From Bolinopsis microptera (Eukaryota > Ctenophora > Tentaculata > Lobata > Bolinopsidae), in NCBI RefSeq assembly GCF_026151205.1, contig NC_087077.1, positions 15,848,983 to 15,908,982 of the forward strand: a stretch of 60,000 bases of DNA. The letters run 5' to 3'. Position 1 is the first letter of the stretch. The number at the start of each line of letters is the position of its first letter. The notes under the pieces were generated by a model. It was given only the letters and a program-made list of their open reading frames with translations, was not told the origin of the DNA and did no database searches. Positions 1-13,289 of this stretch are shown here, piece after piece. The position numbers and the translations under genes were made by a program.

Positions 1-410
1 TCTTCGGATGAATCACAGCACTGAATCATTGAAAAGATACCAAAGAATTTCAGATTATTTGCTTCACAACAAGTAAACAGTAAAGGTAAATCTTCCCTTT
101 CAAAAATAAATCGATAATTCAAAACTTCTGAATTTCAAAACCTTAATTAGTAGTATATTTGCCCATGAAATTTTTACGATTTTTCGTTTCACAATCCCGA
201 AAGAATTCAACAAAATCAGGAAATATTACACAAATAAATATACGAATTGATCAGCTCTCAATACATCCGTAAAATGGAAAAAAACTTATAAATTTCTATC
301 AATCAATTTTAAGTCTCAAAATCATTAATCAAGTCTCTGGTGATCACAAACAATGACATACGATGCGGTGGAAGATGACCCGAAGGTCACGTGACTAGCC
401 TGTCACGTGT

Positions 411-2755
411 CTATCTAGTCTTCTTGTCTTCGGAGGGTCCCGGAGGAGCTGAGGCTTGACTACTGCTACTGCTCGGCTGAGACTGAAACCATGTTATCAG
501 AGTTAGGATTGTGCATACTGCTCAAAGTAAAGAAGTAAAGAGAAATATTATAGATTGGAATGCTACGCTGAACGATGTTAATTAATTATTAATAAGTTAA
601 TAAGTTAATAAGTTAATAAGTTAATAAGTTAATAAGTTAATAAGTCAATAAGTTAATAAGTTAATAAGTTAATAAGTTAATAAGTTAATAAGTTAATGAT
701 TTAGTCAGTTGATTATTTAATGATTTAATAAGTTAACTAATTAATAAGTTAACTATTTGATAAGTTGATTATTTGATAAGTTAATGAGTTAATTAATGAG
801 TTAATGAGTTATTTAATTAATAAGTTACTAACATTAGGATTGTTCACGTAGACTGTGTTCGAGTTGTCAGCATACATAGCCTGTCCAGCGGCTGAAAATC
901 ATACTGTTTAGGAATTTTACATACTTTTTATAATCAGGTATAAATTTCAATCAAATCAGCTTCAGTATAAAATCATTGAGTATAGTTTTAGTAAATTATA
1001 TGAGAACTAATTAAATAGAGGTATTTGTACCTGCGTTATATGATGGTCCGGGTGCTCCGTAAGTTGGGTTATACGGCGGAGCAGCAGTTGAGGGTCCCGC
1101 ATCATACTGACACAAGAGTAAATGATAATAAATACAAACTTTAAACAAAGATGGGAATACTTGCTTATATTTAATAAGCAGAGATTAAATTATATTTCAA
1201 TGCACGAAGGTCGAGGTGGTAGTACATAATATAATGGCTGAGATATTCGAGGTTAAAATTAGCAAACAACTGACCATGTAGCTGGGAGGGGCGGTGTAGT
1301 TGGATGGGGGAGGAGCGGAACTGTCGTATCCGGGAGGAGGGGGAGGGGGAGGATACGCTCCTGGAGGTACAGCGTAACCTGGTCCAGGTTGTGGAGCGTA
1401 CCCTGGTCCAGGTTGTGGAGCGTATCCTGGTCCAGGTTGAGCGTATCCTGGTCCAGGTTGTGGAGCGTACCTGAGAAGAAGTCAAACTTTACTTTAACAA
1501 GTCCACTCTTGTAAATCTGAGTCTCAGATTTTGCATAAAAATTTTAATCTTGGGGGTTTCAAAGCACAATAATAAACAGATCAGAAATAAGTGTAAGATA
1601 ATTAATTAACAAACTAACCCGTATGGAGGTGCGTTTCCATTTTCGTTGTAGGGAGCTGGAGTTGGGTTGTAGTCAAATGAATCGTATGTTGGTGGTAGTT
1701 CTGTGGGGGCTGCTCCGCCTGATATAATAACGTGAGGGATATTGTAAATAATCTGATCTCAGTGGATCGAAAATAAACGAAGTTTACTTTTTTAGTTGGG
1801 ACCTGTGACTTAGGACTTCATTAAAGTAGAATATCTCAATCAAACAAAACCACGGTTAAATGGTCAAAATGGCGCCGATGACCCACCTTGTTGCATGTGA
1901 CGAAGATGTTTCCCAAACTGTATAGCGCCACCAGAACTGAAAATTAACTTAAGTTTTGCGGTACCATCCCAGCCTCCGCCTGGTTCGGCTCGCACGATAC
2001 TTTTTACGTTGTTCGCTCCGAACAGAGGTTGTTCCAGCTTAAAAGTTGGCAGTTTTAAGAGCATCGAGCAAGCGAATCAAAGATCAGATCATACAGTCAA
2101 TCGTCTTGTTTTTCTGTGGCTGGTCACATGCTTTACAAAATAAATAAAGAACGATGTGGAAAAATTCTTCAGATTATTACCTCTACATTGGAAATGGACC
2201 CAAAGTCAGCGGAAAAAGAGTGCAAGTTTTTGGAATCCTTAGAAAGGAATATAACCCGTCGGTTGGTTAGGTAGATCTCCCCAGCAGCACTCTTAACTAG
2301 CTTGGGAGGGAGGTTGTTGCCATCCAGATGAAATTCTACAGACTTGGTCCGACTCACAACCCTGCAAATTCAGTTTAAAAGGAAATTGTTAAAGTGCGGT
2401 GTAGAATTGCTTTACTTGAGTTACCCTCTTGTGAGCTTGTAGAGTTAACGCAACGATCACAACATGTAACAGATTGAACCAACTATAAATTATGTCAATT
2501 ATGTGGACTTTGGCAGGATGGTGCATTTAGACTTTAGTGTTCACGCCATGGGTCGTTCTGACATAAGTTTGTCTGTTACCGACCTATAGCCAACAGTGGA
2601 CCAAATTTTAACATTGTAAAACATTACTCAGTGTTGGCTACAGTTTGGTGACAGCGAAACAGTTACATCCCAAGTTTGATTCGAAATGAAACCTACCTTT
2701 CGCCAGGCATGAGTAGAAGTCTTCCGGGTCCATTAGATGCAGTGTTAACTGACAT
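411..2755 (-). CDS. WBP2: WW domain-binding protein 2 (WBP2)-like, complete, 8 exons
   Basis: Exons in transcript order: 2697-2755, 2181-2361, 1887-2037, 1619-1718, 1275-1470, 1031-1106, 833-891, 411-482. They sum to 894 nt (297 aa plus stop), and all phases join in frame across GT..AG introns. The start is the ATG at 2755, giving MSVNTASNGPGRLLLMPGER. Residues ~20-125 form a GRAM-type domain (GEIYLTNRRVIFLSKDS, then LEQPLFGAN, then GGGWDGTAKLKL), matching WBP2 order. The rest is Pro/Tyr rich, with three PPxY motifs (PPTY, PPGY, PPSY) and a short PGPGYAPQ-type repeat. It ends EDKKTR; vertebrate WBP2 ends EDKKTQ. WBP2 family members are adaptors that bind WW-domain proteins (YAP, NEDD4-type ligases) through PPxY and act as nuclear-receptor coactivators. 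At 297 aa it is slightly longer than human WBP2 (261 aa). Family assignment is secure; cellular role is by homology. Confidence 0.93.
483..832. repeat. AT-rich minisatellite (AATAAGTT)n in the last WBP2 intron
   Basis: From about 580 to 830 the intron between the last two WBP2 exons is a chain of 8-bp units AATAAGTT. The first half (about 590-700) is nearly perfect. The second half is diverged, with GTTAATGA, GTTGATTA and similar variants. It is intronic and noncoding. Confidence 0.85.
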
Positions 2756-3130
2756 CTACTGGTGCTAGAGGGAAATAATGTTTAATCTATTACACAGACA
2801 CATTATTTAAATCAAGTTCGTTAATCAGGATATTATTAGAGAATATGATACGTCGTATTTCATCAGGATGAACAATATCAGCCAAGCGCGCGGCGCGCAC
2901 GATTTGCGAAATCGACTGAAATGAGGATAAAGATTTTCAATACACCATCGTCTTAGCGCCTTACGGGATAAACGGGCTGACTGTAGTACCGCCCGAAAAT
3001 GAGATCATGAACTTTGATAATAAAACAGATCGCCTGTCAAGATTAGTAAAATTGGTCAACCATTTAATCATATACAATATTATAGCTCAAGATAAAACGA
3101 ATTAAGTGTCCCAAATATATTTCCAATCCT

Positions 3131-3771
3131 CTATTTCCCCCAGATCCATTTGGTGAAGCCTAAAATACCCGAAGATTCCTTTTCGACCCTCTCTTCGAGA
3201 TCCGGGAATTCTGAAATGTGGGATGATGAAAAGTCATAAAATGGAGTTTAAAATAACTACTGATATTTTGACTCACAAATCACAATGGAAATGAATAACA
3301 AACTCAAAACAAAATACTGGTTACCTATATGATTGAGCGAGATATCAAAGAAAGTGGGTTTGCAAGGTATAGGCTGGAAATCTGGAGGTAGCGTGGCTAT
3401 CGTGGGTAAATCGCTCTCGTTCTTTAATATTTTAAATTCTTCCAAACTGTCGGCCAGCATCTGTGGATGAATATTTTAAGAGAATGTCAACATTAAGCTA
3501 CAATCTCGCCAGGCCGCAAAGTAGCAGGTAAAAAAAGTCAATTATTTGGAATGATCGATAGATTTAAATTTTTACGATGCAATCAATGCTACTTTCTTGC
3601 TCTTGATGGCAGGAACAACGTCTATAGACATTTACATACCTTGTTTTTATCAGATGAAATCTCTTTCATTTCCTCTTCTACAAGTTGGGTTTGTAAGAAA
3701 GCGGAAGCATGTGCCGAACATCTCTGGCTGTATATCTGTTTACTTAACACTTGCAAATCTTCTATCATAGA
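3131..3771 (-). CDS. SRP68: Signal recognition particle 68 kDa subunit (SRP68), last three exons
   Basis: Exons 3640-3771, 3325-3460 and 3131-3210 join in phase. They encode 115 residues, from SMIEDLQVLSKQIYS to the stop at 3131-3133. The middle exon carries LPPDFQPIPCKPTFFDISLN, the hallmark SRP68 C-terminal block. The last exon continues with EFPDLEERVEKESSGILGFT and ends WIWGK. SRP68 pairs with SRP72, binds 7SL RNA and supports elongation arrest and ER targeting; this C-terminal part corresponds to the SRP72-binding region. About 500 N-terminal residues are missing. I could not find upstream exons at 3.8-4.8 kb, and the next stretch upstream is poor-quality sequence. The gene may therefore be cut by assembly error or continue through a long intron. 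WBP2 lies downstream on the same strand, about 0.4 kb away. Confidence 0.88.
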
Positions 3772-3799
3772 CTGAACAATTATTAGATTTAGTTAAATA

Positions 3800-4900
3800 T
3801 CTTGGCTATAAACAACTGATCAGTTATAAAGAAATGTTAATTATTGGTATTCATATCAATATAATGTAAATGTTATCTTTACACTTTACAGATAAAATGT
3901 TAACATGCCACTTTCAACAAATCACGACATGCAAACAAAATGTGTCCTAAACAAAGTTACGTTTAAATTAATGTCAAGAGCTAAATAGGGGAACGAGTAG
4001 AACAGCCACACGATAGATTTTCCAGAAGCATCGGAAGATCAGTCAACAGGCCTTTAAACCTATCCGATAATGGCGTTGTCTGCTCTTATTCAGAGTTTAC
4101 ACGATAACATAGAACCAGATATTTCCTTCCGATATTTTAGAAATTAACTTATATAGCACCATTATACTAAAGTGACCAGAACTTACTACATATAATTTAT
4201 TTAAACCTATATCATAACAAGAAAGTGCGAGAACTTAAGGGATTTTCTTTTACAACAGATACAAAGACAAATTATAAACAAATAGCATCACGAACCTGCT
4301 TGTTATCAGTAGATATTATTGTACTTGCAGAGTGTAAAAACGTGTACATCACTATTTTTCAATTAATGTATACAATACCATTTGAATGTAACCTGAATTC
4401 AGGTGTGTGTAATTTTAAATTTAGCAATTAAACTAGTATGAAGAAAGCCTATAATTCTATACAACAATTATAACAATTTTAGTGCCTGAAGGATGGCGTG
4501 ACGCCGAAAAATTTAGCCCTTACTCCTAACATCCTTGTCTTCACTTGTCCTTGTCTCACTATCACAACCGGATAATATCCATATATCAGTACTCAATATT
4601 ATTCGTAACTAATTTATAACCGAGAGACCACATTTTGAATCGTAATCAATAGTTTGGATCCATTATATTTACTACGCTACAATTAATTAATGCTAGTCGA
4701 CTAAATTGTCAGCCCAAGATACCAATCATACAATTCATATGATCCTGGTTAAACCAATCAACTATTCACCTGTTGCCTTGATCAGGGGATACTGTTATTA
4801 TACAGTATATGATCTGGTATGACAGTGGTCGCGGACCGTGGGTCGCGGACCGTGATCGGGCTATCTCGAAACTGCCATAGGACCAATGGCATGAGTGTAG
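3800..4900. other. No gene recognised
   Basis: AT-rich sequence upstream of the visible SRP68 exons. Short ORFs here lack splice context and protein similarity that I can recognise. A doubled motif GGTCGCGGACCGTG lies near 4830-4852. Confidence 0.4.
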
Positions 4901-4904
4901 GAAT

Positions 4905-6160
4905 CAAAGATTGTGCTCCAGGAAAAAGAAACCAAGCTTAATAGAACCGAACGGAAACTACAGGAAGTGACTGAAACTCTAAACGACACCTCTAACAGAA
5001 CTGAAATGGGACCAAGGCCAGAGTGGTAAGGAAATCAAAGATTGTGCTCCAGGAAAAAGAAACCAAGCTTAATAGAACCGAACGGAAACAACAGGAAGTG
5101 ACTGAAACCTAACGACACTTAACAGAACTGAATGGGACAAAAGCAAGTGTTAGGGAATCAAAGATTGTGTCCTCCAAGAAAAAATGAACAAGCCCCTTAA
5201 TAAACCGAACGGAAAACTAAGAAGTGACTGAAACTCTAAACGAAACTCTATCGGAACTACATGAAAGGACTACAACTCTAACGTTACGACACTCTATCCG
5301 AACTAACAGTAAACTGAACACAGAACTAAATGGGAACCAAAACAGAGTGTAGGGAATCAAAGATTTGCTCAGGAAAAATAAACCAAGCTAATAGAACTAA
5401 CCGAACGGAAACTACAGGAAGTGACTGAAACTCTTAAACACACCTCTAACAGAACTGAATGGGACCAAAGCAAGTGTAAGGGAATCAAAGATTGTGCTCC
5501 CAGGAAAAAGAAACCAAGCTTAATAAACCGAACAGAAACTACAGGAAGTGACTGAAACTCTTAAACACACTCTATACATAACTTAATGGGACCAAGGCAG
5601 AGTGTAGGGAATCCAAAGATTGTGCTCCAAAAAAAGAATCCAAGCATTAATAGAACCGAACAGATAACCTTACAGAAAGTAACTTGAAACTCTAAACGAC
5701 ACTCTAAAAAACTGAATGGGACCAAAGGCAAGAGTTAAGGGAATCCAAGTATTTGTGCTCCAGGGAAAAAGAAACCAAGCTTAACAAACCGAACAGAAAC
5801 AACAGAAATAACTGTAAACTCTAAAAAACGAAACTCTATCGGAACTACATGAAAGGACTACAACTCTTAACGACACGCTATCCAAACGAACTAACTAGGA
5901 ACTAACACAAGAGACTAAATGGGACCAAAAGCAAGTGTATGGAAAACAAGATTAGTGCTCCAGGAAAAAGAAACAAGCTTAATAGAACCGAACGGAAACT
6001 ACAGGAAAGTGACAGAAAATCTTACGGACACTTAACAGAACTGAATGGACCAAAGCATAGTAAAAGGGAATCAAAGAATGTGTTCCAGAAAAAGTAATAC
6101 CAAGCTTAACAGAAAACCGTAACAGAAACACAGAAGTGACCTGAAACTCTTATGAACTCT
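4905..6160 (+). pseudogene. Degenerate tandem coiled-coil coding repeats, about nine or ten units, riddled with indels
   Basis: The plus strand repeats a unit of roughly 125-135 bp beginning near GTGCTCCAGGAAAAAGAAAC. In the best-preserved frame a unit reads LQEKETKLNRTERKLQEVTE, then TLNDTSNRTEWDQ. This is a heptad-like, Asn-Thr-rich coiled coil with NRT and NDT sequons. It strongly resembles the coiled coil of the pentraxin-like protein at 48.3-49.9 kb (KEQQLNRTEAQ, AELEQ, LNSTSAALNQT). Units differ mainly by one- and two-base insertions and deletions rather than substitutions, so no frame stays open. That suggests either a decayed paralogue exon or an uncorrected long-read consensus of a real repetitive exon. 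No signal peptide or lectin domain was found next to it. Confidence 0.7.
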
Positions 6161-6169
6161 TTTTTGATG

Positions 6170-9100
6170 GAGGCTAGAATCTAGGAAACTGTTTAGTAGA
6201 TGGGACGTTCTTGTTCACTCCCTCCTTACCTGAAAAGCTCTTTACACGGCAGCTCTACAATCAACTGACCACTGGGTAAAGATGGGTAAATCTTTCTTAC
6301 TTTTTTAACTTTTCCATGAAATGTATAATTGTTGGTATAATTGCATAATTGTTTCATATTATCATTATTTAATAACAACGTGAACCAAAAAAGCTCATAC
6401 CACTGTTGACCTGACAAACTTATAACATTTCATAGGATTTCATTGGGTTAACGTTACAGTGGGACTAGGTGAAGCATACAAAAACAACACCACAGAGGAA
6501 CAAGATGACCACTGAAAATTGCGAGAGGACTGAAACAACAACTACTGTTTTATCTACTATTGAAGTTTTAATTAAGTGCATGGTACACTGTAACCTTTTG
6601 TCCATTGGGCCCTGTAATCGTCTGTAATCATCTGTAATCAACATTAGCTGTAATATTTAACATTACTAATATACTGTTATCAGCTGTTACTAATAACTAT
6701 CACTAATATTATTCTTTAGTGACTGTATTACACTGTACTGACTAAATATGACGAAAACATTTATAAGATGAATAACGATTTACATATAATGACTAAAATC
6801 CTTTGGATTTTAAGCTGTGTTCAAACTGTTAACATTAACATTTGACGAAATCAACACTTATTATAAAAACTCCAACTAATCATCTGTCAGCTGTTCTTAA
6901 GACTTTATGAGGTCTTAAACCCTACCAACATTACTTTTAGAGCGGAACTGAAGCGGTACGACAACAATTGTACCAGATAAACAACTGACCGCTCTTTTGA
7001 TCTTGAAGTTAGCGACCCGTCCTAATAATTACTAAGTAACTGGTAAAAGGACGACTTTAGGATCAATATTTTCGGTGCCTCATCAAATATATTATAATAC
7101 CTGATAAAAAATATCAGTAGCAGGGTCCTTCATACTTTTTAAGCTACACCTCTGGAATAAGTCCAAAATTAAAACTGTTTATCAACAACCACGACAATAA
7201 GGGAGAAATAATGCAAGATGAAGTCATAATGGATTCTTATTGATGATTTCTATCGCTTTTTACTAGGACACTCCTTACATCTACCGAGCTGTAACGTCTA
7301 GTGGATATTACTACTGAGTATCAATATTCTGTCTACATGGGTATGTTAGGAGGTGAATAAGAAATGTACGTATAGAAAAATGTCTTCCTTCAAAATATCA
7401 CCAATCCGCATACACCTACATATGGCATTTTTATAGAGTAAATATAATGCTATGGAGGATCATATACCTTACCTACTACATTAGGAGTAAGTAAGTAAGT
7501 AAGAAAAGATTATGACATAACATCATCACAATGTCTACAAAATTTCATTAGCACTAATAAAAAAATAATTAAATAAATATATTTTTCCATCAACAATAAA
7601 TAATTTATCAAATTAAAATTTAATTAATTAATAAAATCAAATACATTAACTATAAGTAATTAATACATTAATACTTTCCCAGGAATAAAGATTTATTAAC
7701 GCTTCTTTGCCACAAAAGGAGAAACCAAAGAAATTCATTATGTGTCTCCTTATTGCTTAAATAACTGGGTCCTTCATTTTCCCTAAAACATCATTCGAAC
7801 AATTCCAAAAATAAAAACAATACACTGTTTTTTAGAAAACATTTCTTTCTTAGATCCATCCAATCTAACTTTTAAAGCTTTAAAACTGTCGAGCAGTTTC
7901 TATGACATTCTTTAAGGGAGTTTGTTCCAGTATAGGAATGGACTCCTCCGGCGAAAAGAAGACTGGAGATTCTTAACTTTAGTTTACACTCTTATTACAC
8001 CTAATTGGAGTTGAAACCGATTAAGACATGTCAACTTGACTCATGTCTGAACAAACCCGATCCATATACAGGTCCTAAACCACAAGTGTTACTTAAAAGC
8101 TTCAATAAGGTCCCCATGAATTTCGCCTCTCTGCAGCGTTTGTCCAAATTGAGGATATCCAGTCTGCAGCTGTATGGATAGAGTACCCAGACCTCATCAA
8201 TAAAGACGGGTAAACCGCCTCTGGACGCTCTACCAGCTCCAAAACAGACCCCAACTTCATGAGCCCGCAACTGGCTTCCCAATAGGTGTGAGATGTTAGT
8301 AAAAATAGGTATCGTGAGTTTAGTATTATTGACATGTGTATGACGTAATTGTGTGGATAGTACCCTACAAACGTTTCAACATACTCTCGCATTATTGCAA
8401 CAAATTCATATTCAACACAAGTAAAGAAACTCTCAGAGATCTAATGTTTCATCACGACCACACGACAAACCACACTGCACCATACCAAACTGTATCATAT
8501 GTCCACTCATCACAACAAAATCACGACTGCGAGGTGACCCAAATATTTGGTAATAATCTATTTATATCTCAATTTTTACTCTGGTAGGCCCCTTGCACAC
8601 ATGATTCTCTTCTGCCACGAAACATGGCTAACCTTTCAAACTATGATTTAAAAAAAACCTAAACAAAAAACTCAACGGGGTTTTCCCTATTCACCAAACT
8701 AGACAAATAAGCAATTTTAGCTTAGATTTTTATATTTTTCTATATTTGTATAATAAGTTTTTTTTTTGACGTAGTGGTGGTTGAGGGGGTTTCAAGCTCG
8801 GTCACTCTCAAATCCTAAAGATAAGCAGTGGCCTTCGGCACTTGAAACCTCTTCCAAACCTCCCTGATTTATTTATTAGTTGATATTGTTTGATTGTGCC
8901 GTAAAAATAAATATTTGTTTTATTAATATTTGTTTTATTAGTTATTGGGTCAATATGGGCGTGGCCCTCCTGGGTTTTCTCCACGGTCAAAAAATATCTC
9001 AAACGAAAATCGTTTATTCATACCTTCGGGAAGGTCTGTGCAAAGTTTCGTGAGTATCTGAACATTTGCGGGTTCATTTCCTAAATGTCCATAAATGACT

Positions 9101-9800
9101 GGACTACACAACTTTAGAGTTAACTTTAGAGAAACTCATAAGTCATTTATCTCAAATTAAGCTGTTAGTGTCCATGATCAACCTATGGCGACAATGTTTT
9201 ACGTGAAATGTAAAAATCAGGAGTAATATAAAAAGTGTATTTTCAGATAAAGTGCTAGCTCATAGTTTCAGGATTGTATAGATTAACGTTGGTCGTTCAG
9301 CCATCTAACAATCGATCGTGCCGTAATGTATATGGCCAAAGAATAATAGGGTCTTGGAAATTCTATAGTTGTTCAGTGGGTCGATTGACCTGAACCCGTT
9401 TGCACTTGGTATTTAAACTTACCAGTAGTTTATTTATGTTATGTACCGATGATAATGCAATTAGGATAACAACTAGGTAGCCGTAAGTCTATTCAAAACA
9501 CACCGCACACGCGTACACTCAAATCAGTATTACTATTTGGTAGACCGGGGTATTTTGGCGGAATTCTGTTCCCATGGCACTGTTCTGATAGAACGCTACT
9601 TCTACTAATCGGTCCCAGAGGAACGGCCGTAAAGTACCCCAGACTTCTTGTCTCCTATACTGGCTGACACATGCCATGCGGACTAAAGTTAGAAATTCGC
9701 TTGCTATAAATATATAATTGCTCTCGGAATTGAAACAAACTCCCACTTATCTGATCCTTTCTAAATTCGTTAGAGTTTCATGGCTGGGGAAAAATAATCG
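6170..9800. other. Mostly noncoding; faint coding-like patches on the minus strand
   Basis: A GT-donor-flanked minus-strand patch at about 6232-6272 could encode GQLIVELPCKELFR. Two further minus-strand patches are the richest in coding character. At about 9540-9690 there is QEVWGTLRPFLWDRLVEV. At about 8100-8275 there is FGAGRASRGGLPVFIDEVW followed by two cysteines. The pair vaguely recalls the two halves of an SRCR domain (VWGT..W near the start, FG.G and a hydrophobic I(D)(E/D)V block later), but key cysteines are absent or unplaced. No complete exon chain could be built. A CTn/AAGTAAGT microsatellite lies near 7485-7505. Confidence 0.25.
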
Positions 9801-10299
9801 GGTTTCAGTCTCCCTGCTTGTGTAACTAGCAATGAAAACAACCCCAAAATTATCAAATATGAAATATAATTTTGAAAAGCAAAAACTTTCAAAACCGTTT
9901 TTTAAACCCCCCATTTGTTAAAGGAACCAATATCACTTTTTTAAAATCAAAGTGAGCACTGTACATCCAATCAGCTATTCCTTTATTTTGGAGATAGCCA
10001 AAATTTAAAATGATTTTGGGGGAAACTGGAAATAGTCTAATTCAAAATTTAGTGATTTTAAGGGTTTTTTTTGGAAAACGATAAACATTTGCAAGTTTTA
10101 CGCTACCCCCAAAGCGCGCACTGGGGGACTTTATGAGGGCCACAAAGGCCACACTTATTATTGCAAAAAACACGCGTTACAGGACGTTTGGATTTGGGGG
10201 TTCTTTCGGCGTTTCGTTTCCCTTTCCCGGGTTTTTTTCACAGTGATCTAAATCTTACCCAAAATTGGAGACTAAAAATTTTTCAGTTAACTGGCCCTT

Positions 10300-12430
10300 T
10301 TAAAACCACACAATATTAGGGTTTCAAAACAAATTTTACAATACAGTTTTAAATCAAATTCCACATAAAGAAACCAGCAAAAAAGGGACCATTTAAAAAT
10401 CGAACCGTTTTTAAACCCTGCTGTACTTTCTTTTTTTTGATTTCAATGATCAAAACCTCTTTTAACCGTCAATCTTCCCAAAACTAAAAACCGGGTTCTA
10501 AATTGTACCGGACCTCTTTTTCCCTCAAAAATTAGCCCCAGTTGGAAAGAAAGCGTTTTTTCTCACAGGGGTTTTTTTTTAACTGTGCACTTTTTGTCAC
10601 CCCTCGCAACTCGAAAAGGGGCCCCCGGTATTATAGGGGGGTTTTGGAAGGAGTGTAAATATACCTTCCACATCCACGGGGGTTTTTGTATTTTTAATGC
10701 GAAATCCCGGGTTTTCGTTTGCTATGCCAGATACCTCGAAAAACCCCCATGGGTCTTTGCCAGGGTGGGGGTTAGAGCGGGAGATAGCATTAAATTTGGC
10801 TAGAAATAGCTAGTTTTAGAGAAAAACTGGGGGAGGCGGGGTGGTGCTAGAGGTTGTAGCAAAACGTAGCTACACGGGGTTTCTTTGGGATTTGGGGTTT
10901 TTTTAAATGGAAAAGTGCCGGAACAAAGTTACTTAAGATTGCAGTTGGGGGCAGTGAAAACCCAGGGTTTGTGGGAGGGGACCCAGAGCTACAGTGCAGG
11001 ATTTACTGCAAGTGAAAAAGGAACAGTGCAAGTGTTAAAGTATGCAACATTAAAAAAACGCCGACGAAGTTTAGACTTAGATTTAAAAACTGATGGAACT
11101 GGGGGGTTTGCTAAAATGGAGGTAGCAGAACGTACTACATGATGAAAACCGGAAAACTAAGGCTGGTTTTTGGGGACCTAAAAAGATGTGAACCCTGTCC
11201 TGATAGTTTCCAGTGAAGAGGGGAGTGGGGAAAGTGTGAAACAAACCCTAAAGCTCTAAAAAAGAAGAGGGCTAAAGAACTACTTTGTTTAAATCAACCC
11301 GGTTCGGCAAGGTCTGTAGCCTTGATAAAAAGATACCATAAAAGTTTTTCATGGGGGAAAAAGTCGTTTTAAATATAAAGGGTTCGGGGGATCAAAAAAA
11401 GGGTGGGTCAGTCTCTCTGTTTTCTTTCAGATTTGATGAAAGGCTGTTAAGTTTCAGGCGGGGGAATCTTAATGGGTTTCGGAAAACTGTACCTGGTTGT
11501 TTCCCCCCACCCTTGTCGCTTGAAAATGGGTTCCACCCCCCCTTTTTTCCCAAAATGCAGTTACCAGAGCGGGAAACTTTTCTTCCTACTTTTCTTTAAA
11601 CCCAAAAACAAAATCAGGTTCCAGTCCTCCCCTTTTCCCCTCCCCCAAAACAACCCCTTATCCCTTTTTGGCTTTTTAAAACTGTTGATACTGTATCCTT
11701 GAAACTGTTCTTTTCCATTTGCCAGAAACTCCTGAAAAGGTGCTCTGGGGCCCTGATTTAAAATTTGGTTTACATTTCCCCCAATTTGCAATCTTAAGTA
11801 ATTTTATTTGGGCACTCTTTGGCCTTTAAAATAACCAATTTCCAATAAAAACCCTGTAGCTACGTTCTTTTAAAACCAGCTAGCACCACCCAGCTACCAC
11901 CATTTTAAACTTTTAAATCTAGCTATTTCTAGAACTTTCAATGCTATCTCCAGCTCTATCCCGACCCCGGCAATGACATGGGGGGGTTTTCGGGGTATTG
12001 GAAATAGCAAAAACAAAGCGCCAAGCGCTTTCCCCCAAATACAAAAAAGCCACAGGGAAAGGGGGGAAAGGGGTATATTTACACTCGCTTCCTAAAACCC
12101 CCCCCAAATTTTACCGGGCCTCTTGGGGGTTTTGGGCGGGAGTGCAAAAAGTGCACAGTTAAAAGAAACCCCTGTGAAAAAATCGCATTTCTTGCACAAC
12201 GGGGTCAATTATAGAGGTAAATAAGAGGTCCGGTACATTCAGATAACCCGGTATAGTTTGGGAAAGATTGACGGTACAGGGGTTTTTTGTTTCTTTGAAA
12301 TCAAAAAAAAAAAATGATAGTAAGCGGGAAAAACGGTTCGTCTTAAATGGCCCTTTGGGGTTTTTTTTATGGGGAAATTTTGAAAAAAGCTGTTTTAATT
12401 ATTTATAAAACTCAAATATTTTTGGGGAAA
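10300..12430. repeat. Long imperfect palindrome, arms of about 1 kb
   Basis: Sequence left of about 11.36 kb reappears inverted to the right. Matching anchors include CGTAGCTACA (10867/11857), TTACTTAAGATTGCA (10930/11786), CTGTGCACTTTTTG (10583/12148) and GAACCGTTTTT (10403/12330). Pairs remain collinear and equidistant from a centre near 11.36-11.37 kb. Arms differ mostly by homopolymer length. The structure could be a foldback element, or a read that doubled back on itself because of a missed hairpin adapter. Confidence 0.75.
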
Positions 12431-13289
12431 AAACCTTTTTCGGTTCTTCCCCTTTCCCCCAAGAGTTCCAAATTTACTAAAAATAGGCGGATTTACTGAA
12501 CTCCAACTTAAATATTGATGTTTTTTTAGTTTTCCCCCAAATCAAAAAAACTTCGAATTTTTCTGAAAAAGCATTTTTTTTCCACTTTTTCCTCCCAAAT
12601 CGATGATTGCCCACTTTTGGGGGAAAAAAAAATTTTTTCTTTTTTAAAAACCCTTTTTTCAGTCTCGAAAAAAATTTTTAAGTAAAAATTTTTTGAAGTT
12701 TTTAAAAAATACAATTTTTTTTCCCCTGTTTCCCAAAAGATTTTAAAAATTTTGAAAGGGGCCCAAAAAAAAAAATTTTTTACTTTTTTTTGGGGATTAA
12801 ATATTTGGTAATTTTTCCCCTTAGCTGATTGTTTCCCAAAGTAAAAATTTTTTTACACAAAAATTTTTTCCTTGGGTAAGGGTAAACATTCAGGGGGTTT
12901 TCCCGCCCTTTTAAAAGCGTTCACAACAAAGGGTATTTGGAAAACCGACAGGTGGTACAAAAGGGGGTAAAAAGGGTAAAAAAGGTGGGTTTTGTTGAGA
13001 CACAAAATTGGGAACAAGTCTAATTTTGTTCTAGGGGTCTTAAAATCCATATTCCGGGGGGGGGGGGGGGGGGGGGTTGGGGGAATTTGGGGGGGGGAAA
13101 TTCAAATCCCAACGGAAAGCCCCTTTTCCCTTTCTAATTTTAAAATGGCGAGATTTTGTTTTTGGGTATGAAAAAATTTAATTTTTCCCTATTAATCTCT
13201 TATTTTTAATTACCTTTTTTTTAAGCACTCCATGTAAAGATCAAAAAGATTTTTTATTTTTGTGGAATGCAAATGCCCAAAAAAAAGTG

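Noticed and set aside
1171-1485. 104-codon minus ORF rich in RSTTWTR repeats
   Set aside because: Wrong frame of a WBP2 exon; the true frame gives PGPGYAPQ repeats with matching splice phases.
8031-9746. Possible scavenger-receptor cysteine-rich (SRCR) domain in two minus-strand pieces
   Set aside because: VWGT and FGAG..FIDEV resemblances are weak, essential cysteines are missing, and no exon chain links them.
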